Shown here one piece after another: positions 45,014 through 53,298 of a stretch of DNA of 64,000 bases. The translations under genes were made by a program, and so were the position numbers. Source of the stretch: Halobaculum sp. MBLA0147 (GTDB lineage Archaea > Halobacteriota > Halobacteria > Halobacteriales > Haloferacaceae); assembly GCF_041361345.1 (NCBI RefSeq), contig NZ_JBGKAD010000001.1, positions 1,426,001-1,490,000 of the forward strand, written 5' to 3'. Position 1 is the stretch's first letter; each line of letters starts with the position of its first letter. A model generated the notes under the pieces. The model ran no database searches. It worked only from the letters and a program-made list of their open reading frames with translations, and was not told where the DNA came from.

Positions 45014-46153
45014 TTATCGCTTTTCGTTTTCGAGTGCCGTCCCGACTGCATCTACGATCCGATCGGTACTCTCCACGGAGAGATTCGGGTGCATCGGGAG
45101 AGACAGGACGGTCGAGGCGACGATTTCGGTCGTCGACAGGTCCCCCGAAGGACATTCTTCACCTCGGTAGTAGTCTGTGGCGTGGACAGGTGGGTCCCAG
45201 TACACTTTCGAACTGATCCCGTGGTCGTCAAGCACCTTCACGACATACTCTCTGTCTACCCACTCGTCGAACTGGACGGTGTACAACTGGTAGACGTGGC
45301 GACCGTTCTCCGGTTGTGGATGCGGAGTGACACCTTCGATGTCCTCGAATCCGTCGTTCAACCGCATCGCGACATCGCGACGTCGCTCGATCAGATCCTC
45401 TACCTTGTCTATCTGTGCACATCCGATGCTGGCGACGAGATCAGACATCCGAAGATTCGAGCCCAGGCTCGAATACTGTCCTGTTCCAGCCGACTGGAAG
45501 TACTCGCCGCTGGCCCGTCCGTGGGACCTGAACAGTTCGGCTTCGGCGGCGATGTCGTCGTCGTCGGTGATCACGGCACCGCCTTCTCCGGTCGTGATGA
45601 CCTTGTTCTGACAGAAACTGAGTGCGGCGACGTCTCCGAACGTCCCGAGGTACTCTCCCTCGTGGGTGGCACCGAACGTCTCGGCGGCGTCCTCGACGAG
45701 TGGAACATCGTGTCGATCCGTCACACGAAGGAGTCCCTCTAGATCCCCTGCACGGCCGTAGGGATGGACGGTGAGGACGGCGGCGGTGTCTTCGGTGATC
45801 TGTGCCTCCACGGCCTCTGGATCGAGTGCGAACGTCTCTGGATCGACATCGGCGAATACAGGTTCTGCCCCAGTTATTTTCACTGAATTTGCAGTAGCTA
45901 TAAAAGTGAAAGACGGGACGACGACCTCGTCTCCGTCACCGACGCCGAGGCTACGGAGCGCGACGACGAGGGCACTCGTTCCAGAGTTGACCGTGACGGC
46001 GTGTTCCGTTCCGAGGTACTCCTCGATCTCGTCTTCGAACTCGGAGACGTACGGTCCTTTCGCCCAGTACCCACCACGCGTGATCGAATCCACAGCGTTC
46101 TTTACGTCTTTCTCGTCCCACGCTATCTCGAACAACGGGATGTCCTCTGGCAC
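45014..46153 (-). CDS. DegT/DnrJ/EryC1 family sugar aminotransferase (LegC-like)
   Basis: 379-residue PLP-dependent aminotransferase of the sugar-modifying DegT/ArnB group. PLP lysine is Lys184 in L-S-F-C-Q-N-K-V-I-T-T-G-E-G-G; N-S-G-T-S-A-L (56-62) binds cofactor phosphate; E-D-A-A-E-T-F-G (154-161) holds the ring-nitrogen Asp. Aminates a 4-keto UDP-sugar, giving a 4-amino sugar. First gene of the module LegC-like, CBS-SDR, CMP-synthetase, acetyltransferase. GTG 46153 is set by a clear TATA box 26-33 nt upstream. A 4,6-dehydratase to make its keto substrate was not found in the window. Confidence 0.9.
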   Translation of the reverse strand: MPEDIPLFEIAWDEKDVKNAVDSITRGGYWAKGPYVSEFEDEIEEYLGTEHAVTVNSGTSALVVALRSLGVGDGDEVVVPSFTFIATANSVKITGAEPVFADVDPETFALDPEAVEAQITEDTAAVLTVHPYGRAGDLEGLLRVTDRHDVPLVEDAAETFGATHEGEYLGTFGDVAALSFCQNKVITTGEGGAVITDDDDIAAEAELFRSHGRASGEYFQSAGTGQYSSLGSNLRMSDLVASIGCAQIDKVEDLIERRRDVAMRLNDGFEDIEGVTPHPQPENGRHVYQLYTVQFDEWVDREYVVKVLDDHGISSKVYWDPPVHATDYYRGEECPSGDLSTTEIVASTVLSLPMHPNLSVESTDRIVDAVGTALENEKR

Positions 46154-46178
46154 GGTTATCAGTTGGTCAGTCCGGAGG

Positions 46179-46186
46179 TATATAAC
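46179..46186 (-). promoter_or_regulatory. TATA box of the LegC-like operon
   Basis: GTTATATAC on the minus strand, 26-33 nt before GTG 46153. The remaining ~310 bp to the next gene at 46504 hold no convincing frame; a TATA-like TCATTTAC (46474) serves the plus-strand gene. Confidence 0.6.
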
Positions 46187-46503
46187 TCCCCACATTCTCC
46201 GGAATACAGTGTTCCGGTGTGGCCGTCTCGACGGCGAACGGTCCGCGGTCTCCCCGGACAGTGCCGCCACCGGCCCGACCCCACGGCTGGTGAGTGGCTA
46301 CCGGACGACTTGCAGTGCTCGGAGAACAACGACTCCGTGAACAACCTGCTCGCAGACGATAGCTGAATACACGACGATTCTGTTGTGACAACAAAATAAC
46401 AGTCGATCTCTCCGATCCGACCCGCCTGTCTACGTCTCTATCCGATCAGGTGGTGACTACACCCTCCGAAGACTTCATTTACACCTGCAGGCAAGTGGTG
46501 CTC

Positions 46504-46989
46504 ATGGCCGACGGTTCCCAGACAGTATCGTGGTCGACTCTCTTGGTCGTTCTCTGTGTCCTCACGGTCACGGCCGCTGCCCCCGTCGTGGGGGAGATTT
46601 CTGGGCGACTGACAGGTTCGCCGTCGCAACCGCTTCAGGCGAGTGACGCGACGATCAGCGGCGATATGCAGATACAACGGAGTAGTTTCGGCGCGGAAAC
46701 GTACCACTTGAGTGAGATACAGATACGTCTATCCGACCTGAGCGGTGAGGGTGTACTCGTCGTACAGATTGGCATCCCCAAATTGAACAGATACGTGCTG
46801 ACTTGGAAACGAAACGTGAGCGTCTCGACGCCGACGGACAGGCTGGTGCGGTACCAACCACTGGTGGAGCTTCACCCGGATCGGGTCACCGACGACGTGT
46901 ACGGGGCAAGTATAACGGTCCGGCTCCGGTCGGACGGCGCGACGACACTCATCGCAGAGCGAAACATCCGCATGGAGGTAGTCGGCTGA
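46504..46989 (+). CDS. Small exported or membrane-anchored protein
   Basis: 161 residues. An N-terminal hydrophobic segment (residues ~10-30, L-L-V-V-L-C-V-L-T-V-T-A-A-A-P-V-V-G) reads as a signal or anchor; the rest is a beta-rich, soluble ectodomain (E-T-Y-H-L-S-E-I-Q-I-R-L, G-V-L-V-V-Q-I-G-I-P) ending in E-R-N-I-R-M-E-V-V-G. No family recognised. Its stop overlaps the start of the large membrane protein (TGATG), so the two are co-translated and probably form one complex. ATG 46504 has a TATA-like element at ~28 nt. Confidence 0.65.
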   Translation: MADGSQTVSWSTLLVVLCVLTVTAAAPVVGEISGRLTGSPSQPLQASDATISGDMQIQRSSFGAETYHLSEIQIRLSDLSGEGVLVVQIGIPKLNRYVLTWKRNVSVSTPTDRLVRYQPLVELHPDRVTDDVYGASITVRLRSDGATTLIAERNIRMEVVG

Positions 46990-49043
46990 TGTTCCGCCTC
47001 GTGATAGCGAAGGTGACAGACAGTCTCACCACCGGATGGCTCCGCGGTGGGACCACCGACGAAGACGACGTAGAGCGGTCGATTCGGAGGCTGAAGTCCG
47101 CCTTGTTCTCGGACGACCTCGGCCTCTTGGTATTCCTCACCTCTGTTCTGTTCTTCACCCTCGTCCTCCGACTAAGCGTGTCGATAAACGACTCTTACGC
47201 CGTCTCCAACACGTTACTAGCTGTCTCCGACGGGACTGTGTTCCTCACAGACTTCGTCCTCGGCCCGGAGTCTGGCGCACAGCCGGGAATTTCGCGGACA
47301 GAGACACGACTGGTGGGACGCAACTACGGCCAAGTTTTCCTGACTCTTCCGGTGTACTTGCTACTCTCTGGACTCTCGTTGGTGTTCGAACTTCACGCCG
47401 TTCTCCTCGGGATGTGGGCACTGCTACTGTACGCAACCCTCATTGTTGCTGCTCGATACACGGGGGTTGGTAGTGCGCCGAAAGTTGGGATCCTCACGAT
47501 AGGGGTGCTGGTCGCGAACGTTGCTGTCGCGACTCCGGTATCGGAGCGTCTGACGAGTTACATCTCGCTCCAGCTCACTACGATGATCGCGGCAGGTTTT
47601 ATTGGTGTTGTACTGTACAAATTGTTCCGTCGAGAGCTGGGTGACCGTACCGCCGCGATGGTTGGACTACTCGGAACTATCGGGACACCCATCGGCTTCT
47701 TCAGTACGATCCCGAAGCGACACACGTTCTCGGCGTTGTTTCTCCTTTTAGCGATGTTTACTCTCTACCGTTCTGGAGTGGTGGAGAACGATCACAGACG
47801 ACATGTCTACAAGATGTGTGCGTACGCGACGGTGGGTGCAATGACCTGGATACACGCCCCAGAGGGATTCATCCTTCTGATCAGCGTCGGGATCGCCGAT
47901 CTCACCACACCAGGGTCACTCCGGCCGAAGGATATTGCCTTCTCGGCCACCGGGCTCTGCCTCTCGTTGGTGCCGTTCTTTCTGACCAACACCCTCATCT
48001 CCGGCAATCCACTCCAGCCTCCGAGACTGTTGGAGGGGTATAAAGGGGAGGGGTTGGAAGCACCACCAGAACCCGGTACAGGTGGCGAACCGGGTAACGG
48101 GACGCCCAAAGGTGGCACACCAGGGGACGGAGAGTCCGAAGGTGGCACACCGGGTCCCCCCGGTGGGGAAGACCCCTCTTCGCCCGGAACTGGTATCGTC
48201 GAGAGGTTCCGATCGGTACTGCTCGGTGTTACTTCACTCGTTTACCGTCTAGTCCTGACGACAGTAGAGCTCGGTGAAAAGGTGCTCTCGATGGTCGGAT
48301 CCCTCGCTGAGATCGTCGTAGGACGGATCGGTTCTTCCCTATCGATCGTCTACGATGGGGACAGACTCTGGAAGCTGTTCGGTCGTCGTGGATTCATGGA
48401 ATCGGTTCCGGTCGGGAAGCATCGACCGGTGAATCTCTCCCTGACAGAGTCGATGCCGGCACTGGGTCTACTCGTGGGCATCGTATCCCACGGGACTCGG
48501 ACAGGCCGGACGGACCTCCGACGGTGGCGTCACTCGCCGTACTTTCCGGCTGACATGGCTGCAGTGGTCTACTCTGGGTTACTCCTCCTGCTTGCACTCC
48601 CATCGCTTCCCATTCATACGAGCCTCACCGTGCGGTATCTACACCCACTGTACGCGGTTGGACTCTACGCGGTCGTCCGGCTGCCACTCGGTCGAAGTCT
48701 GTTGAAAGAGTACCCTCGTCACCTGTGGCACTCGTATCTCGTCTCGGTAGCTGTCTTCACGGCGGTGTCTACAATTCTCGTCCCCCAACTCGTGACCGTC
48801 CCAGGTGAAGCAGTCCAACTGTACGCGTCGGTCGCCTTTGGCTTGGCCGTCGCGTTGACACTCTTCACTGCCGGAGTATCATTCCGTCGGTCGCGACGCG
48901 GGACGATTGCGATTGCAATTCTCACCGGTAGTGCCTTCGGTCTCGTGACGACGTACCTCGTCTGTGTGAGTCTGGTCGTGTTCGGGCCGGAACCGAACGC
49001 AGTTCCGATCGTCGAGGAACTGTCGAAAGTCGTTGGGCTTTGA
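46989..49043 (+). CDS. Large polytopic membrane protein with Gly/Pro-rich loop
   Basis: 684 residues. About nine transmembrane segments in the first ~345 residues, then a soluble low-complexity loop (~349-402) rich in Gly, Pro, Thr and Glu (repeated G-G-T-P-G), then four or five more membrane segments. The loop before it, L-I-S-G-N-P-L-Q-P-P-R-L-L-E-G-Y, resembles the N-P-containing loop of GT-C glycosyltransferases, so a lipid-phosphate-sugar transferase is one possibility; a polymerase or ligase is another. Translationally coupled to the small exported protein before it. Function unknown. Confidence 0.6.
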   Translation: MFRLVIAKVTDSLTTGWLRGGTTDEDDVERSIRRLKSALFSDDLGLLVFLTSVLFFTLVLRLSVSINDSYAVSNTLLAVSDGTVFLTDFVLGPESGAQPGISRTETRLVGRNYGQVFLTLPVYLLLSGLSLVFELHAVLLGMWALLLYATLIVAARYTGVGSAPKVGILTIGVLVANVAVATPVSERLTSYISLQLTTMIAAGFIGVVLYKLFRRELGDRTAAMVGLLGTIGTPIGFFSTIPKRHTFSALFLLLAMFTLYRSGVVENDHRRHVYKMCAYATVGAMTWIHAPEGFILLISVGIADLTTPGSLRPKDIAFSATGLCLSLVPFFLTNTLISGNPLQPPRLLEGYKGEGLEAPPEPGTGGEPGNGTPKGGTPGDGESEGGTPGPPGGEDPSSPGTGIVERFRSVLLGVTSLVYRLVLTTVELGEKVLSMVGSLAEIVVGRIGSSLSIVYDGDRLWKLFGRRGFMESVPVGKHRPVNLSLTESMPALGLLVGIVSHGTRTGRTDLRRWRHSPYFPADMAAVVYSGLLLLLALPSLPIHTSLTVRYLHPLYAVGLYAVVRLPLGRSLLKEYPRHLWHSYLVSVAVFTAVSTILVPQLVTVPGEAVQLYASVAFGLAVALTLFTAGVSFRRSRRGTIAIAILTGSAFGLVTTYLVCVSLVVFGPEPNAVPIVEELSKVVGL

Positions 49044-49048
49044 GTAGT

Positions 49049-49068
49049 CGACTAGAGCGATCTAGTCG
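49049..49068. other. Perfect palindromic hairpin after the membrane-protein gene
   Basis: CGACTAGA-GCGA-TCTAGTCG: a perfect 8-bp stem with a 4-nt loop, starting 5 bp after the TGA at 49041-49043. May be a 3' mRNA structure or a protein binding site. No T-tract follows, so it is not a standard archaeal terminator. Confidence 0.5.
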
Positions 49069-49328
49069 CTGGCGCTTCGGCGGTAAGGACCGTCTCCACT
49101 GAGGTTCGAGGGTTGCCCGCTCGTCGAGTAGCTCGCCCACCCGCTGAGATCGTTCACGTCTCATCTGGTGGGGACTCAACCGACGAACTCTCCGCGTACA
49201 CGTTGCTCACATCATCTCGACGAGAGAGCGATCGGGTGAGGACCTCTGCGAACGTCGGCACGTGATCGAAACCGCTCACCTTTCACACCGGGGGCACCAA
49301 TGAAGAGAACGCTCCAATTCCGAGCCTC

Positions 49329-50600
49329 TCACAGACGAACGACGTGTGACGCGTGTGCTCCCTTCGTGGCATTTCGAGTGTCGAAGACGAGTGTCGCTGC
49401 ATCGACGATGGCGTCGATGTCGACTGCGGTGTGGTCCGTGAGGAGTAACACACAGTCGGCCTCACTCACTCGGCCTGGCGTGGGTGGGACAGAAGTGAAC
49501 GTCTGCTCGCCGATATTGACCTCCGGAACGTGTGGATCGTGGTATTGGATGTTCGCGTCCCAGTCCTCAAGTTCCGCGATGATATCGATTGCAGGAGACT
49601 CACGAACGTCGGACACGTCTTTTTTATATGAAACCCCGACTATGAACACATCCGAGTTCGAGAGGGAGACACCCCGCTCGTTGAGTAACTTGACGACCCG
49701 CCGGACTACGTGGTCGGGCATCTCTCGGTTGACCGTGTCGGCTAACGAGATGAAGCGGGTGTCGATGCCCTGTTGATCTGCCTTCCAAGAGAGATACAGT
49801 GGATCAACTGGTATGCAGTGACCACCGAGGCCGGGGCCTGGATAGAACGGCATGAAACCGAAAGGTTTGGTCTTTGCGGCCTCAATAGTGTCCCAGATGT
49901 CAACGTCAAGTTGGTGTGCGATCTGTGCGAGTTCGTTTATCAAACCAATGTTGACTGCACGGAACGTATTTTCCAGCAGCTTTACGAACTCTGCTTCCGT
50001 CGCAGACCCCACGCGCACGATTTCCTCGAAGACGGGACTGTACAGTGCCTCTGCCCGGGTGCCACACTCCGGGGTAACTCCACCGAGTACCTTCGGGATG
50101 TCTGTCGGGCTGAACACGTCGTTACCAGGGTCGATACGCTCGGGAGAGAAAGCAAGATAGACGTCCTCTCCGACGGACATTCCGGTGTCTTCGAAGATGT
50201 CGCTGACGACCTCCTTCGTCGCACCCGGATACACTGTGCTCTCGAGGATGATCGTACAACCCTCGGGGACGACAGTAGCGAGTCGTTCGACGGCATCGAC
50301 GACGAACGACAGATCTGGGGCATCGGTCTTCCGCAGCGGCGTCGGAACACAGATTGACACGCCATCGACATCGGCGAGGTCCTCGTAGTCTGTGGTGAGT
50401 GTCAGACCATTACGGACAGCTTCGGCAACACGGTCGTCGGTGACATCGCTCACCGTCGACTCACCGCTGTGAAGCGTCTCGATCTTGTCTGCGTCAATGT
50501 CGAGACCGACCACGTCGTACCCCGCACTCTGCATCGTGAGTGCCAGCGGGAGGCCCACATACCCTAACCCGACGATGCCGACACGCGTTTGCTGCTCCAT
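49329..50600 (-). CDS. UDP-HexNAc/UDP-hexose dehydrogenase (WbpA/TviB/WecC type)
   Basis: 423-residue nucleotide-sugar dehydrogenase: V-G-I-V-G-L-G-Y-V-G-L-P (residues 7-18) binds NAD, Cys262 in G-L-G-G-H-C-I-P-V-D-P is catalytic, F-S-P-E-R-I-D-P-G-N (151-160) and V-S-Y-K-K-D-V-S-D-V-R-E-S-P are marks of the branch acting on UDP-N-acetyl sugars (WbpA, TviB), distinct from the AglM-type enzyme at 30684. Probably makes a UDP-N-acetyl-hexosaminuronate. Such acids are often amidated, fitting the asparagine-synthase-like genes a few kb away. ATG start at 50600; preceded by ~440 bp of gene-free DNA. Confidence 0.9.
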   Translation of the reverse strand: MEQQTRVGIVGLGYVGLPLALTMQSAGYDVVGLDIDADKIETLHSGESTVSDVTDDRVAEAVRNGLTLTTDYEDLADVDGVSICVPTPLRKTDAPDLSFVVDAVERLATVVPEGCTIILESTVYPGATKEVVSDIFEDTGMSVGEDVYLAFSPERIDPGNDVFSPTDIPKVLGGVTPECGTRAEALYSPVFEEIVRVGSATEAEFVKLLENTFRAVNIGLINELAQIAHQLDVDIWDTIEAAKTKPFGFMPFYPGPGLGGHCIPVDPLYLSWKADQQGIDTRFISLADTVNREMPDHVVRRVVKLLNERGVSLSNSDVFIVGVSYKKDVSDVRESPAIDIIAELEDWDANIQYHDPHVPEVNIGEQTFTSVPPTPGRVSEADCVLLLTDHTAVDIDAIVDAATLVFDTRNATKGAHASHVVRL

Positions 50601-51044
50601 GCCGCAGTCGAATGGTCCACGAGAATTTAGTGTATTGTTTTTCTAACTCGCCCACGACTGTCGGCACCGGCAGTTCGAATCAGCCGGTAGCCTACTGGAT
50701 GTTGACTGGCGTGGTGGCTCTGCCGAGCACTGGGGAACCGTGTCCGACGGACGGGGCGGCGCTGCGACACCGGTCGAGTCTGTCTCGGTGTTCCGACAGA
50801 CCTCGACTCCGGACGAATCTCCCGGCAACAGAGTTCGTAAGAGTAAAGTATTCCAGTACGACACCCAGTATTACACGTGCTGTTGTCGGCACGGAGAGTC
50901 TCTAGTCGAACCAGTTCGCCTCTTGAGCACACACGACTCTGGTGTGTGTTCTGGGGTACCCGGCAGTGGGAGACGAACGTGGCTCCCGTCCGCCCGAGGC
51001 TAACCGGTCGTCGTCCGGTGAAAATCACACGTACCTAGATACAT
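50601..51044. other. Divergent intergenic region, no gene seen
   Basis: About 440 bp between the divergent dehydrogenase and ABC-transporter genes. It should hold both promoters (e.g. an AT-rich stretch just after 50625, TTAGTGTATTGTTTTTC, for the dehydrogenase). Short frames do not look coding. Confidence 0.45.
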
Positions 51045-52829
51045 ATGAACGATGACGTCACTCGTCGAGACAAGATGTCGGCTCTCTGGCGAGCCGTACA
51101 GTACCAGCCTAAGGTCGTCGCCGGGACTATCGCTGCAAGTGTTGTCGCGGCGTTACTAGAGGGTATCGGTATCGGGTTCATTTTCCCGATCGTCGAACTG
51201 GCGAGGGGTTCGAAAGATCTGTCACAGACGACAGGAGTCCTCGGTGTCTTCGCAGACGTTTACACGGCACTCGGTGTACCGCTCACCCTCGGGTATCTGG
51301 TCGCCGGTGTCGCCCTGATCCTCACCGTGCGATACTTAATGAGCTTCCTCGTCCGGTGGCTTCGGGGTGCGATACAGGTTTACTACCACCGCCACCTCCA
51401 ACGACGCGCGTTCGAAGGGTCACTGTCGGCTCAGGTCGGATACTTCGACAGGCGTGGCTCCGATGACGTTCTCAACATGATCGTCACGGAGGCGCACCAT
51501 GCCAGTCGCGCGCTTCGTCGTATCGTCCGGTTCGTCGAACAGGGGTTCCTCACGACGATGTACTTCGCCGTCGCCCTCTACATGGCTCCGGTGTTGACGC
51601 TCGGTGCCGGCGGCGTCTTCGCCGTGATAACGCTCGTGTTTCGGAATCTCGTTGCCGACGGGTATGAGATTGGCGATCAGGTCGCCGAGACCAACGAGCA
51701 GATACAGACGAACGCTCAGGCAGGCGTACAGGGAATCCGTGACGTGAAGCTGTTCGGGATGGAGAGCGAGATAGCCGACAGGTTCAACGACGCCCTGGAC
51801 AGGTTCGCCGCCGGAATGACGAAGCACTTCAGGAACCAAGCCGCGATACAGAACTTCTATCAGTTCTTGACGGCCATCTCCGTGTTCGTACTGATCTACG
51901 TCGCCCTGACCTTCTTCGATCTCTCTCTCGGCGCGCTCGGCGTGTTCCTGTTCGCGATCTTCCGGTTGGGTCCACGACTGAGCTCGATGAACAGCCTGCT
52001 GTACCAGATCAACGGGGATCTGCCACACCTCGTCCGAACACAACGTTCGACCGATACACTCGAAGAGCGTGCGGAACCACAGACCGGGGAAGAGCCCGTC
52101 CCGGACGACATCGAACGTGTGGAGTTCGAGGACATCTCGTTTGCGTACCGCGAAGAGAACGTCCTCGACGGAGTCTCCTTCAGTTTCGAACGAGGCGACT
52201 TCGTCGCGTTCGTCGGCACGTCTGGTGCCGGGAAGTCGACACTCGTGTCGTTGCTCGCAAGGCTGTACGCTCCCGACACCGGAACGATTCGGGCGAACGG
52301 GACGCCGATCGAGCAGTTCGACATCGCAGAGTGGCGGTCGAACATCGCAGTCGTCAGACAGGACCCGTACATCTTCAACGACACTCTCGAACGTAACATC
52401 ACGATCGGCGACCGTGACGCGACGCGGGAGGAGGTCGAACGGGTCTGTGAGATTGCACGGGTGACACAGTTCCTCGACGACCTCCAGAACGGTTACGAGA
52501 CCAACCTCGGCGACGACGGGGTCAGGCTCTCGGGCGGACAGCGACAGCGTGTCGCACTCGCACGGGCACTGCTGAAGGACACCGACCTGATCGTACTCGA
52601 CGAGGCGACGAGCGACCTCGACACGGGGATCGAGCAGGAGGTTCAGTCGGCAATCGAGTCGATGGATCGAGACGCCGCCATACTCACCATTGCTCATCGG
52701 CTGTCGACCGTCAGGAACGCGGATTGCATCTACACGATGGAGGACGGGCAGATAACCGAATCGGGACCCCACGAGACGCTGATGTCGAGAGACGGGCCGT
52801 ACGCCGAACTCTACACGACACAACACTGA
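51045..52829 (+). CDS. ABC transporter, fused permease and ATPase (lipid/glycan flippase-like)
   Basis: 594-residue half-transporter of the MsbA/PglK type: six transmembrane segments (~22-310) followed by an ATPase domain. Walker A G-T-S-G-A-G-K-S-T (~390-398), Q-loop V-R-Q-D-P, signature L-S-G-G-Q-R-Q-R (~494-501), Walker B L-I-V-L-D-E-A-T, and switch His in T-I-A-H-R-L-S-T. Dimeric export of a lipid-linked glycan (as PglK does in Campylobacter) is the likely role given the locus. Flanked by gene-free DNA on both sides. A MOP-type flippase at 26511 is the other candidate. Confidence 0.9.
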   Translation: MNDDVTRRDKMSALWRAVQYQPKVVAGTIAASVVAALLEGIGIGFIFPIVELARGSKDLSQTTGVLGVFADVYTALGVPLTLGYLVAGVALILTVRYLMSFLVRWLRGAIQVYYHRHLQRRAFEGSLSAQVGYFDRRGSDDVLNMIVTEAHHASRALRRIVRFVEQGFLTTMYFAVALYMAPVLTLGAGGVFAVITLVFRNLVADGYEIGDQVAETNEQIQTNAQAGVQGIRDVKLFGMESEIADRFNDALDRFAAGMTKHFRNQAAIQNFYQFLTAISVFVLIYVALTFFDLSLGALGVFLFAIFRLGPRLSSMNSLLYQINGDLPHLVRTQRSTDTLEERAEPQTGEEPVPDDIERVEFEDISFAYREENVLDGVSFSFERGDFVAFVGTSGAGKSTLVSLLARLYAPDTGTIRANGTPIEQFDIAEWRSNIAVVRQDPYIFNDTLERNITIGDRDATREEVERVCEIARVTQFLDDLQNGYETNLGDDGVRLSGGQRQRVALARALLKDTDLIVLDEATSDLDTGIEQEVQSAIESMDRDAAILTIAHRLSTVRNADCIYTMEDGQITESGPHETLMSRDGPYAELYTTQH

Positions 52830-53298
52830 ACGGCCCACTGTCCGTGGATACCCACGTAGGACACCGAATTTGGAGACGAGCGTCGTGCTTCCTGCGGATC
52901 GACGAACACTCCGAGACGTACGCTCTCGGGAACAGACACTTCGAAGACGCGCGCCTCATCCTCCAGTCTTCGTCTGAATGCCACCAAACACGTATCAGCC
53001 ACCTCGACACTAATCAGACTCTCGTCTCAGTGCGGTTCCACAACAGCGGATAAGCAGATACCACTCTCACTCTGCGGTTCTCTGGGTTACGCGAATTACT
53101 GTGGCCACGTTCCTTGCGATTGAGTCTTGTGACTCGACACGGTGACGATCGACATAGGTCAGAGCCGTAATGTGGTCCGGTTCACCGTGTGGTAAGATCT
53201 GGGACTCGAGGACACGGTCGGTGGGGTCGAATCGCCCTCCGGCCCCCTAGTCGGGGTACAGCGAACTCCAGTCGCGCTCTGAACGTGGTACAGTCGGT
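52830..53298. other. Convergent intergenic region, no gene seen
   Basis: About 470 bp after the ABC transporter and after the stop of the asparagine-synthase-like gene on the other strand. One plus-strand frame (to 53053) stays open past the transporter end but shows no protein-like pattern. Confidence 0.4.
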
